From Tetradesmus obliquus (taxonomy: Eukaryota > Chlorophyta > Chlorophyceae > Sphaeropleales > Scenedesmaceae), in contig CP126195.1 in the NCBI GenBank assembly GCA_030272155.1, positions 1,595,001-1,659,000 on the forward strand: 64,000 nucleotides of DNA, given 5' to 3'. The translations under genes were made by a program, and so were the position numbers. Below the pieces are notes generated by a model. The model was given only the letters and a program-made list of their open reading frames with translations, did not search any database and was not told the DNA's origin. Below are positions 33,901 to 44,108 of the stretch, piece by piece. Each line of letters opens with the position of its first letter. Within the stretch, counting starts at the first letter, position 1.

Positions 33901-36900
33901 CTCTTCTTTATTGTCACCAGAAGAATCGCCGCTGTCAGCCGCACTGCCGGAGTCTTGCCGGCGCTTCTTGTGCTGCTGCTGCTGCTGCTGCTGCTCCTGC
34001 TGTCCTTGTTCCTGCGGTTGCTGCTGCTGCTGCTGTTGGGGCACCTCAAACCAGCCACCCCAGCCTGAAGGCTCCTGCAGGCAAACAGTGCAGAGCAGCA
34101 AACAGCCAAGAAAAACAAATTGCAAAGCTGTGCCTACACTGTTGCTGCAGCCGTTGATGAGAAAGCCAAAGCACCAGCAACCACGCACAGCACGAACTCT
34201 ATACTGGCTTCCACTGTCGCTGCTGCTGCTGTTGTTCTCATAACTGCCAGCAACAAGCTGCACCCACACAGGAACAACATGCTCAACAGGAACAACATGC
34301 TCAACAATCCCTGGTCCCTACCTGCTGCTGCACCTCTTCCTGCTGCTCCTCCTGCTGCTCCTCTTGCTGCTTCGGTGGCGCCAGGCCCATGGCGTGCCAG
34401 CAGCACCAGTAGGCCCAACCCCTGGCGCCAGTCTCGCCAATGCGGGCGCTGGATGAGCCCCAGAAGGCAGCACACAGCCGCAGCAGCGCAGCAGCGCCGC
34501 CTGGAGGGGTGGGCGGCTGGAACAGGTGGTACTCCAGCAGCGCCTGGTCAAACGGTCAAACGGTCAAACAGATGGGCAGTAAACGGAAGAGTGGTCAAAC
34601 AAAGGAAGAGCCACCTGGCGCGGCGGGCGGCTGGACCAGTGGTACTCCAGCAATGCCTGGTCAAACGCTCAAAATGGTCAAGCAGATGGGCAGGAAGATG
34701 ATGGAAGAGCGGTCACAGATGGGATGGGCGGTCAAGTAATGTGCGGGCGGCTGGAGCATATGGTATTCCAGCAGCGCCTGGTCAAACGGTCAAACATATG
34801 GGTGGTAAAACAACGAAAGACCACCAAACAGTGTGTGGGCGGCTGAATCAGGTGGCACCTGGTCGAACACACAAACCAGAGGTTCAAACCATTGCACAGG
34901 CGGTCAAAAATTGTGTCGCATTTGCGACCAATTTGAAGACGTGAGTAGTGTGTGAATAGTTGCAGAGGCCAAGGATTATGGGTGTTGAGCACCTAACCAA
35001 ACATTCTAATGCACGCTTCACACACCTGAGTCTTGGCAATCGCCTGCTCGTTGTGCCCCGCTTGCAGCTCGCTGTGCAGCAGCCCCAGCAGCAGCTGCAC
35101 CATCTGCAGCTCAAGCGCTTGCTCCCCTGCCGCCAATGGCACAGCAGCAGCTGCCGCAGCTGCAGCAGTGCCGCTGCCGCCTCCCTCTGCTGCTGCAGCA
35201 GCTGCCGGCGACAGCTGCTGCAGCTGCTGCGGGGTTATCTCCTGTGCTGCGTAGCGCTGCTGCTGTTTGTGTGCTGCTGCTGCTTTCCTGCGAGTGAGCA
35301 GTAGCTCCATGTAGAGTGCATGCAGGGCCTGGTGGTAGGCCTGCTGCACCGCGCTGATGCTGTAACTGGCAAAGCTGGCTTGCCTGCAGGGGCAGTCAGG
35401 GCAGCAAGCCGTTGTGAGCAGTTGTTACCATCAGCATGCAGGAGGAAATTGCAAAGCCTTTGCATAGCAATGTAGTACATGGGGCAGCATCCGCTCAACA
35501 GGTTGCCCTCCCACACTAACCTGACTTCCATGCAAACAACAGAATAAAATCCAAGAATCTGACAACTCCACTCCAGCTGCCGCCCTGCCGCCAACTCAAC
35601 ATGTTATTATGATATTTGCAAAACAGATTGATATTCAAGAATCTGACAACTCACTGTTGGGCCAAAAACTCCCGCCACAGTAGCCAGCTGCCACCCTGCC
35701 TCGCCAGCACGCCCCGCCACTTCTCAGCAAGAGCCGCAGCATCAGGCGCCACAGCAGCATACGCCCGCAGCAGCGCCAGCAGCAGCGCTGGAGAAGAGGG
35801 GCAGTGGCTGAGGCCGCGTGTGAGCAGCGAGATCTGCTTCTCTGCTGTTGCGGCGTCTGCGGCATCAGACCTGCATGAGTGCAGCACAGCAAGCAGAGCA
35901 GCATGCAGTACATGAAAGTAATCAATGTGGTTCCCACCCCAGCTGCTGCACTGCTGCAGCACCAGCTGTGCTGCCACACACAAAGAGGCAGAACGTAACT
36001 TGAAACACAACACATGCTTGCAAACTCGCCTGCCACGCTGCTGCTGCAGCAGCTTTGCTGCCGCATGCTGGAAGGCACATGCTTATCACACGTGAATCCA
36101 TCTCACCTGCCGCGCTGCTGCTGCAGCAATTTCGCTGCCGCGTGCTGGAATGCAGCAAAGTCTAGCCACGCCACACAAGCTCTGTCCATCTCACCTGCCA
36201 CGCTGCTGCTGCAGCAGCTTTACTGCTGCATGCTGGAAGGCAGCAAAGTTCAACACACCACACACCTAAGTCAAGCTCACCTGCCGCGCTGCTGCTGCAG
36301 CAGCTTTGCTGCCGCGTGCTGGAAGGCAGCAAAGTCCAGCCACAGCTGCTCATCTTGAGGGCGCTCCCGCACAGCAACATTCCAGGCGCGTGTTGCTTGC
36401 AGGACAAGCTCATCCGCTGACAGGCCCGCCTGCAGGGCAGCAGTGTTACAAATAGTGTTATATTACATGTGAACATGTGAACATGTGAACATGTGGGATT
36501 GAGATGACTGCATTAGTGCAGCCTGTGCGTATCGGGTGCAGCCACAAAGCATGATAGAGAGCGTGGCAGCAGCTGTAGCTGCAAAAGCAACACCCAACAC
36601 CGCCTACCTGTTCCACAAGGACCTCCGGCTCAAGCTTCTTTGCTGCTGCTGAACCGCCAAACCCTGAGCCAGGACCAAACCCTAGCCCGGCCCCTCCTGC
36701 TGCTGCTGCTGCTGCATCTCCCTCAGCCGCCTCTGCTGCTGCTTTTGCCAGTTGCTCTGGCAGCTCTAGGGGGATGAAGGCAGGCGCAGGGATCACCAGC
36801 TTCTTGCCAGCAGCTGCTGCTGAAGGCGCTGCCCCACCAAACTGCTGCTGCTGCTGTTGCTGTGGGGTGCTGCTGCTGGGCATGAGCAGGCTTGCGCCTG

Positions 36901-37744
36901 AGCCAATTTGCTGCTGCAGCTGTGTTGCTGTGTGTGGTTTAGGTCTCAGGTCTGCCAGGTGGATGCGCTTCGCCTGCCTGCTGCGCTCCTGCAAGACGTG
37001 GCGGCCCTTGAAGAACCTGCACAGTAGCAAGGAGTAGCAAGGGACACCGTCTGGTTACAAAAAGTTGCAGGCAGTGTGTGTTTGTGCTTGCCGCAGGCAA
37101 TGCAGCTGACCATGCATCAAGGCGTTGCCATGAACAGTAGGCGATGTTGGTGCGGGATGCGCCAGTCGCAGCAGCTGCTGCTGCAGGCGCTCCATGTCAC
37201 AAACCAACAGATAGAGAGACCAACTAAAACCAGGCTCCTACCTGTCTGTCCTGCTGTTGCCTGCGTCAGTGTCTGGCAGCTGCAGCTGCGCTTGCCACGT
37301 CAGTCGTGCCCTGCTGCTGACGATGTTCAGTGGGTCCAGCCTGCTGTACCTTGGCACAGAGCCTGCATGCAAGCTCTCAAACATGGTGTTGTTGGCATCA
37401 CCCACTGTGTCCAAAACAGCAGCATCGCCTGCTCCTGCTGCTGTGGCTGCAGATAAGCCAGCAAGGCTTGCAGGAAGGCGAGGCAGCATGCCGCCGGCAC
37501 CCATTGCTGCTGCTCTTCGTTCGAACTCCTGAATTTTCTCATGCTCGCTGCGCTTGTGGCTGCGTTTGTGCTTCTTGTGGTGCTTCTGCTTGCTGCTGCT
37601 GTGCTTGGCTTTCTTCTCCTTCTTGTGGCGCTTAGCTGATGGCGATCGACTTCGTTTACGGTCTGAGATGTTTCCACTGTCGCTTTCTGACGACGAGAAG
37701 GCCTCAGCGGCCCGCAGCAGGGCCTCACGATTGATGTTGGACAT
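30868..37744 (-). CDS. NRDE2: NRDE2 homologue (nuclear RNAi/RNA surveillance factor)
   Basis: Eight exons: 37242-37744, 36608-37016, 36281-36429, 35655-35870, 35026-35383, 34322-34543, 33743-34074, 30868-33232; about 1,515 residues. The N-terminus has the family Lys/His/Arg-rich tract (KQKHHKKHKRSHKR) followed by YSRLDPLNIVSSRARLTW. The NRDE2 core is clear: ERPQDEQLWLDFAAFQH, LTRGLSHCPSSPALLLALLR, SFASYSISAVQQAYHQALHA, ARIGETGARGWAYW and DPARIIGFDAVEPCLFPI. The last exon carries TPR/HAT-like helical repeats that run to the stop. NRDE2 is known to bind the MTR4 RNA helicase in humans and act in nuclear RNAi and heterochromatin in worms and fission yeast. Length exceeds human NRDE2 (about 1,160) mainly through poly-Ala and poly-Gln inserts. 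An acidic EEEELDEVE stretch sits in exon 7. The start at 37744 opens MSNINREALLRAAEAF. Confidence 0.85.
33481..33810 (-). repeat. Two copies of exon end MEEQLQAVEQQGLPPH in NRDE2
   Basis: The end of exon 33743-34074 (MEEQLQAVEQQGLPPHILKR then GTGAGC) recurs 262 bp downstream, ending at 33481, as MEEQLQAVEQRGLPPHIVKR with the same donor. Both end in phase 2. Confidence 0.8.
34490..34875 (-). repeat. Four copies of acceptor TTTGACCAG/LLEYH in NRDE2
   Basis: The true start of exon 34322-34543 (CAG/GCGCTGCTGGAGTACCAC, ALLEYHLFQPP) is preceded in the transcript by copies near 34670 (ALLEYHWSSRPP), 34785 (ALLEYHMLQPP) and 34862 (decayed). They share the upstream GGTCAAACG motif on the plus strand, itself repeated many times between 34548 and 34930. 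Confidence 0.7.
36029..36360 (-). repeat. Four copies of exon end FAAFQHAAAKLLQQQRGR in NRDE2
   Basis: The end of exon 36281-36429 recurs with ends at 36195, 36107 and 36029, periods 86, 88 and 78 bp. The first three have GTGAG donors; the last has GCGAGT. The repeat unit (coding block plus about 30 nt of intron) is one of the shortest in the window. Confidence 0.8.
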
Positions 37745-38284
37745 GCGTGTCTGCTGTACTGCCTGTTGCTTGCAGCTCAGACATCCCAAGAACCTCACGT
37801 CAAGCTATACAGTGGGTTCCACATCATACTAGGTGGTAACCAAGGCAGCAGCTCGATCTGTACGGCAAGGTTACACCACGCAGTGCTTGTGTTTTGCAAC
37901 CTGCGCTACCCGTGGAGCGATGTATAAGAACTTTTCGCATGTCACAGCTCAAATTCACCTGGCAAGACTGTCGTGTCAGCCTGCAAGCGCTGAGGACGTG
38001 CATGTCAGATGACAACCCTGGACGAGGGTTTGGCTTGAACACAACACAGCAGGAGGAGCGGCACAAAGCCGACAGTACGAGAATCAACCTTCGTCAGTGA
38101 CAAAAAAACTGTATGGTCCTTCACGCCATCTTGCCAGACCAATGCACAGCATAAGGCAGCGCAGGGCGCTGCTTGATCCCATCAAGCAGAAGCCGTGTGT
38201 ACCAGCAGTGCAGCCACCTCACTGCTAGCACTGCTAGCAATAACACTTCACCACCACCAATCAAAATATCATGACACCTGCTGT
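37745..38284. other. Intergenic: NRDE2 upstream region / TDP2 3' flank
   Basis: 540 bp between two minus-strand genes. No coding segment was recognised; it must hold the NRDE2 promoter. Confidence 0.45.
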
Positions 38285-39101
38285 CTACACCGGCTCCAGC
38301 TTCAGCAGCAGCCCGAAGTGGTCGCTGGGCAGCACCGGCAACTCCTTGCTGCCGCCATTCCTGAACCTGTGGCTGTACGTGACGCCAGGCAGCGGCTGGT
38401 TGCCCACCAGCTCAATGCTGCCCAGCCGCCAGTCACGCAGCTTGCACATGATCCTGCAAGCAGCGTTGCAAAGCGAAACATGGGAGTAGTGCGAGAATTG
38501 CCGAAACGACGCTGACAATTTGCGCAGCATAATCAGGCGCTTTGTTGCTGCTGCAAGCCCAGCGACCCTATGCTGCCCTGCCTCCAGCCAGCCTTCCTTG
38601 TTTCAGCGAAGCCGGCCCGGCACATTAATCAGTTCAATCGCCAAACACCACAGATAGCACGCAGCAAGCATGCAGCAGCAAGAACGCAGCAGCAAGAACG
38701 CAGCAGCACACACTTTTCTTCTCTAGCCATGCATGCTCTTGAAGTCCACTGCCGCCCTCGCCTGTTCGGGCGCACATGCTGACCACCTCGCAATACCACA
38801 AGCGTGCACGCAGCCAGCTTACTCAAGCAAGCAACATGAAGCAGCCGTGTGCTGCTGCCTCCTCCCACCTGTCCAGGCACAGCGGCGGCGTGCCCACGCT
38901 TTATCACCGCACAACACTACAAGCGCGCAAGCAGCCAGCCTAGTCAAGCAAGCAACATAAACGAGCCTCGTGCCGCTGCCCCCATCACCTGTCCAAGCGC
39001 AGTGCTGGTGTGCCCTTGAAGGGCAGCATGGGGTTGCTCTTAGCGTCATACGTCGCGCCAGGCTTGCCAGGCTGTAGCGTGGCCCACGCATCCACCCAGC
39101 T

Positions 39102-39146
<45 letters not shown>

Positions 39147-40238
39147 CACCATGCTGGTTGGTGAGCGCAGTTGATGTGCCAGAAGAGCGTAAGCAGAGCA
39201 GGCATGCACACTAGGCGCCAGCTGGGAGTTCATGTAGAGACTTGCAGGTAACACTGCTAGCTACGACTCTCCTCAGGCTTTGCTTGCTAATCCGACATCA
39301 CCGGCGTGGTTGTTGGGTTATGCTACGCTGCAGCACCACACTCACAGCTGCAACAACAATGACAATGAGCACGTGGCAGGCAGCTGCGCAAACACAGGCC
39401 TGCCGTAGCATACCCTTTTCAGCTTCATCTTGGTGCCAACAACATGCACAGGCAAGCCCATACACGCAGGGGCTCCAGGCGCTACGGCACGCACATTGTC
39501 ACACATTCTCGGGACGTGCCATGCACAGACAGGTCCGTACATGCAGGGGCTGCATGTGACAAGGCGAAAAAAGCTCACACCCTCATATGCATCGCGTGCC
39601 AGGCTCAGCCGCACCTGTTTGGCAGTGGCGGCGCTCCATCCCGCTTGTCGTCCCAGTTCATGTCGCCTGCAGGGAACAGCAGCAGCAATTGTGGAAGGCA
39701 CTTTGCTGACACAAATATGCACACAGGCACAAACGAAAGGTGTCGGCGGTGATCACCAACACCCAACAGCACCCAGCCTTGCCCAGTGCCGCCCAACTCG
39801 GCAGTCCACCTGGCTCACAAAGACCATGTACTGCTCCTTGCCATTGTTGTTATTAACTAATCTCTTTCAAACATAAGCATGTCTAAACCGCATCCGCCCT
39901 GTCCTCCACTGGCAGCAATGCCATAATATATAGGGCCCCACCTGCAAACAGCACGTTGCCTGCAGCAGCCTCATCCAGCGACCGCAGCGCCTCAGCCATC
40001 TGCTGCTGCCGCTCCTTGCTGTACCACGCCTGCAGGAAAGTACAGTAACACGTTATAACAACGTTAAAAAAATGGAAACTACAAAGCAACCAGCACAGTT
40101 CTGGTAAACCACCTGAGATGGTTGGAGCAACCTCAGGAAAAAAGCAGCGGCCCAACTGCAACATATACTGCGCTGCATTCACGCACAAACGCAACAGCAG
40201 AACCTCGCCGTCACACACATGGCTTCAAAGCAGCATCC

Positions 40239-40273
<35 letters not shown>

Positions 40274-43136
40274 TGTTGCAGCCCACCTGTGGCGGGATGG
40301 GGCTCTCCAGGTGTGATGTGGCCACCAGCACCTGCTGCCCTCCGATGCTTGCGCTGACACTGCGCATGCCACGCCCTGCGAAGCCAGACAGTGCAGGACC
40401 AGCAGATAGCAACACAACATTGTTGCAAGAGCGGCAATCTGCTCCCTGGCCAGATGGCCCAGAGCCAGCTAGAGCGGCTGTGTAGCGCAACTGCTTGCTG
40501 CAAAGCACAGAGGCAGCTGGGTGGCTGTAAACATCAGCTGGGTGCGTACACTCCGCAATCGCACACCAACTCGTCATCAGAAAGTGCCACACAGATCCCA
40601 CGTAGACATGAGACAGATGCTGAAAATAGTTCGCAACACTTTCTGAGCACGCTGGGCGGCTCCACACCACTGCTGGTTGCATAAGCACATCACCACTAAC
40701 AGCACACTCGCATTTCAATCCATTCCGCATGTGCTAGCAGCGCAGCACGCATGTATGAAGGTTGTGCCCACCCACCCATGACAAAGTTGTCAAATTCACG
40801 ATGTGAAAACGCCGCCTGGCCCAGGCTGGGATCTGCGCTGCGCTTGACCAGCAGCATAACACATGCAAAACTACTACTTAAACAAATTAAAAGAAAGTGC
40901 TGCCAGTGCCCAGTAAGAGCCCACGCACCCATGACAGAGTTGCCGAATTCACGGTGTGAAAACGCCGCCTGGCCCAGGCTGGGGTCTGCGCTGCGCTTGA
41001 CCAGCAGCAGTGTAAAGTAGGCCATGTCTCGGGGGTGGGGGCTGGGGACGTACTGCTGCCACCACTCCATGTTGCACAGTATTTCTAGGATCAGCGGCGT
41101 CACCTCCTGCACACAAAGACAGCATAGGGCAGTGCAGATGAAGTGAGCTATGCAACCGCAGCAGAGGACAGCAGGAATGCAGTAAGGTAGGTGGCGGAGG
41201 TGGGGGCTGGGGACATACTGCTGCCACCACTCCAGTAGCACATGATCTGTAGGATCAGCGGCGTCACCTCCTGCATGTACAGCAGAGTTCAGCACTTTCA
41301 AATAGCAGTTTGTTACAGGACAGCACAAGTACAATAGGTCACGCTGCGGGGGTGGGGGCTGGGGACGTAGTGCTGCCACCACTCCATGTTACAGAGGATC
41401 TCAAGAATAAGTGGCGTAATCTCCTGCACAAGCAACACGAGACAGCACGTTCAATTCGAAAGTTGAAAAGCAGTTGAAAAAGAAAGCAGTCATATCTCGG
41501 CACAAATGAAGTAAGCCACGTCGCGGGGGTGGGGCCTAGGGACACACTGCTGCCACCACTCCATGTTACAGAGTATCTGTAGGATGAGCGGCGTCACCTC
41601 CTGCAGGTACAGCAGAGTTCAGCACTTTCAAATAGCAGTTCGTTCCGGGACAGCACAAGTACAATAGGTCATGCTGCGGGGGTGGGGGCTGGGGACGCAC
41701 TGCTGCACCACTCCATGTTGCAGAGGAGTGCTGGAAGCACTGGCGGTACCTCCTGGTCAAACTGACTCAACATAGAGCGGCGACTGCCGACCATAAACAT
41801 TCCTCCAGGCACATGCCTTGCGTTGCTGCAGCCGCATACCAGCACTGCCATGTTCCGAGTACTGAAGCAAAGGAGGCGAAAAAGCGGCAACTGCCACCTG
41901 CAGGCAGATCAAGGTGGGCGAGCCAGCCCTGCGCACAATGTCACCATGATTTTCTGATTGCGGAAAGTGACAACACGAATTGATTCACCAACAAACAGCT
42001 CACCTGTAGGCAGATGAAGGTGGGCAGGCCAGCCCTGCGGATGATGTCCCCGAGCCCTGTCATGCGCTCCAGCACCGCCACCTCCTCCTTAAACCTGAGC
42101 AGCAGGCAGACAAGCAACCAGGATTTAGGCAGATGAGGCAGAATGCTAGCCGACACTCAGGCAGGCCAGCAGCCAGCCCTGTCATGCGCTCCAGCACAGC
42201 CACCTCCTCCTTGAACCTGAGCAGCAGGCAGGGTATAGGCAGGCAGCCAGGGCTTGGGCAGATGCGGTAAGACTACAGGCCAGGGATTTGGCAGGCAAGC
42301 ATGAGAAAGCAGCTTGCTCCAGCAGAACCAGCTGTTCCTGCATGCACGCAGACGGGGGCTGCTGAGCATAAGCCCTACTGCTGTTGCTGGATCATTGCAC
42401 AGTACACTGCAGATTCTGCCGGAAGTTGGATGCCAGCAGTAACAGCTTGTCCCATACCATCTATGGCTGTTCTGCTCGTGATGCATGCACAGCAGCACCC
42501 CAACGCACCATACATTGTAGGTGAGCAAGCTGATGCTGATGCTGCTGCTGCCAGCGCCAGCAGATGCTGCAGCTGCGGAGCTGCCTGCTGCTGGCTTGGC
42601 AGCAGCGGGCCTTGCAGGGGGGCTGCGGGAACGCCGCCTGCGCGAGCTGCCTGCTGCTGCTGCTGCTGCTGCTGGTGTGGATGCAGGCTCGCTGCCTGTA
42701 GGCAGAACATGGTAGTGATTGAAGGAAGCAGGCACAAACATACGTGAAAGAAAACAGAGCTTGTGCAGAGCATCAGTAGACTTCTGAATGTTTGGCTTTG
42801 CGGCATCATCCGGCTTTGTGCTGGCAGGAGCAGATTGTTTTGTGGTGTATTGAAGGCAGAGGTCATGCAAAAGGGAACAAGAACCACAAGCAGCGCTTGA
42901 CGCGGCAAAGAGTCTGTGTCTGCAGTATTGACAACAAGCTTTTGCACCACCCCCAGGTACAGTCCAGCAGCAGATGGGCTCACCCCCTGCTGCATCCTCC
43001 TGCTGCTTGGCTCCTTCATCCGGCTGCTGCTGCTGCTGCTGCTGCTGTCTGCGCATGCGGGCCTCATGTAGTGCCCGCAGATCAGAGTTGTTGAAGCCAG
43101 TACCAGCAGCAGCAGCAGCAGCACTGCCACTCCCGC

Positions 43137-43185
<49 letters not shown>

Positions 43186-43560
43186 ATCTGCATCAGGCGC
43201 AGCCGTGTCTGGCGGGTTGAGCTTCATTCGCTTGACTGCCCCCCGCTCAGCAGCATCATCATCGTCGTCTTCATCTGTCATGTTCGTGCCTCCGCCAGTA
43301 GCTGCTGCTGCTGCTGCTGCTCTGGCTGCTGCAGAGCCAGCTGCCTTGCCCCGTGCAAAGTCCATGATGCGCCTGCGTGCTTGCTGCTCCTCTTCCTCTG
43401 CTGCTGCTGCTGCTGCTGCTTCTTGTGGTGATGCTGGTGCTGGTGCTGCTGCTGTAGCTGCATCCTGCTCCCTTGATGATGCCGCTGCTGGCATCCTCAG
43501 TTGCACGTGAGGGGCGTCATCGTCCGAGTCTGACAGCGTGAGATCCACCACATCACCCAT
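38285..43560 (-). CDS. TDP2: Tyrosyl-DNA phosphodiesterase 2
   Basis: Mg2+-dependent endonuclease/exonuclease/phosphatase-fold enzyme that, in the known family, removes topoisomerase II adducts from DNA 5' ends. Nine exons: 42984-43560, 42509-42695, 42004-42094, 40929-41106, 40287-40375, 39942-40029, 39615-39666, 38989-39099, 38285-38453; about 430 residues, phases consistent. The N-terminus MGDVVDLTLSDSDDD resembles a SUMO-interacting motif, then poly-Ala and an Arg-rich linker. Catalytic signatures in order: LLTYNVW, GLPTFICLQEVTP, MEWWQQYV, VMGRGMRS, VLVATSHLESP, YSKERQQQMAEAL, FAGDMNWDD, ATYDAKSNPML and LPSDHFGLLLKLEP. All active-site motifs of TDP2 (Asn of TYN, Glu of LQE, Asp of GDMNW, His of SDH) are present, so the enzyme should be active. 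Nuclear location is inferred from family and basic patches. The main start is 43560; an in-frame Met further upstream (43746) is less likely. Confidence 0.92.
38757..39040 (-). repeat. Three copies of exon end TPALRLDR in TDP2
   Basis: The end of exon 38989-39099 (GTPALRLDR, donor GTGATG) recurs at 38869 (GTPPLCLDR, donor GTGGGA) and in decayed form near 38757, about 120 and 112 bp apart. The intervening GCTTGCTTGA-rich intron is also copied. Confidence 0.7.
39103..39144. repeat. (CAG)n ahead of a TDP2 acceptor
   Basis: About 14 CAG units on the plus strand, read as (CTG)n on the transcribed strand, immediately upstream of the acceptor of exon 38989-39099. It supplies the pyrimidine-rich side of the 3' splice site. 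Confidence 0.75.
40776..41010 (-). repeat. Two copies of exon end AFSHREFGNSVMG in TDP2
   Basis: The end of exon 40929-41106 (LLVKRSADPSLGQAAFSHRE, then GTGCGT donor) recurs 153 bp downstream, ending at 40776 (REFDNFVMG, donor GTGGGT). Both end ATG G in phase 1, so either donor joins the next exon in frame. Confidence 0.8.
41020..41752 (-). repeat. Five copies of acceptor and exon start EVTPLILEILCNMEWW in TDP2
   Basis: Acceptors occur at 41106 (the copy leading to the full exon), 41270, 41423, 41600 and 41752. Each is followed by the same block as far as QQYVPSPHPR. The block includes the catalytic Glu codon. The most upstream copy has lost one base (CTGCACCACT for CTGCCACCACT), causing a frameshift after MEW. 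Spacings are 152-177 bp. Confidence 0.85.
41897..42222 (-). repeat. Three partial copies of TDP2 exon 3
   Basis: The intact exon is 42004-42094 (FKEEVAVLERMTGLGDIIRR, then AGLPTFICLQ). A copy of its first half with a CTCAG acceptor lies upstream near 42220, and a copy of its second half (DIVRRAGSPTLICLQ) lies downstream near 41897. The array thus carries the acceptor side once more and the donor side once more. Confidence 0.75.
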
Positions 43561-44108
43561 CGCTGCTGCGTGCCACTGCTGCTGTTTGTGTTTGGTGCTT
43601 TGTGGATCTCGCCAGACAGTACAGGCTCGAGGTGCTGCCGCTGCAAGAGGCTTAACAGTTGAGGAGATCTTACAGATACGTGTTAAGCGGTGCGCTTTGA
43701 GGCACGCCTTAGGCAGCAAGCGAGCAGTTGCGTTGAGCATGCACACACCACAGAGTAGCGGCAGTATACTAACTCAGCATCGCTTTCGCTTGGCAAATCA
43801 CGTGATGACAACCCTGAAACTTTCATTTCGCCGCTGAACTTGTAGGCAGCAGCTGCGATAGTAATCTGTCAAGAATTTGAACAGACTGGGGTTTGTCACC
43901 TCGGCCTCAACAAGCTAAGATTGCTTGGTTATTGCTATGCATAATTGTTTGCCTCAATCCTGTGCCTATGTACTCACCAGACCCGCTATGTGACCTTTGT
44001 GTGTTGCTGAGTCACTCTCTGCTTCCGGATGCTGAGCTCGACTATCACTGCCTCGATCCTACAGATGCACCGGCTTCAAGGTTAAATCCGCATGTCACTG
44101 ACCTGTAG
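43561..44108. promoter_or_regulatory. Divergent region between TDP2 and ATG18-like genes
   Basis: About 550 bp between head-to-head genes; it should contain both promoters and the unidentified first exon of the ATG18-like gene. Candidate ATGs for the latter lie at about 43968 and 44065, but none gave a phase-consistent join that I could defend. Confidence 0.45.

Noticed and set aside
42850-42983. Cys-rich peptide (CCWTVPGGGAKACCQYCRHR) continuing TDP2 exon 1, resembling a zinc finger
   Set aside because: A good GTGAGC donor precedes it and the phase-1 join to the next exon (GSEPASTP) is clean, so it is intron.
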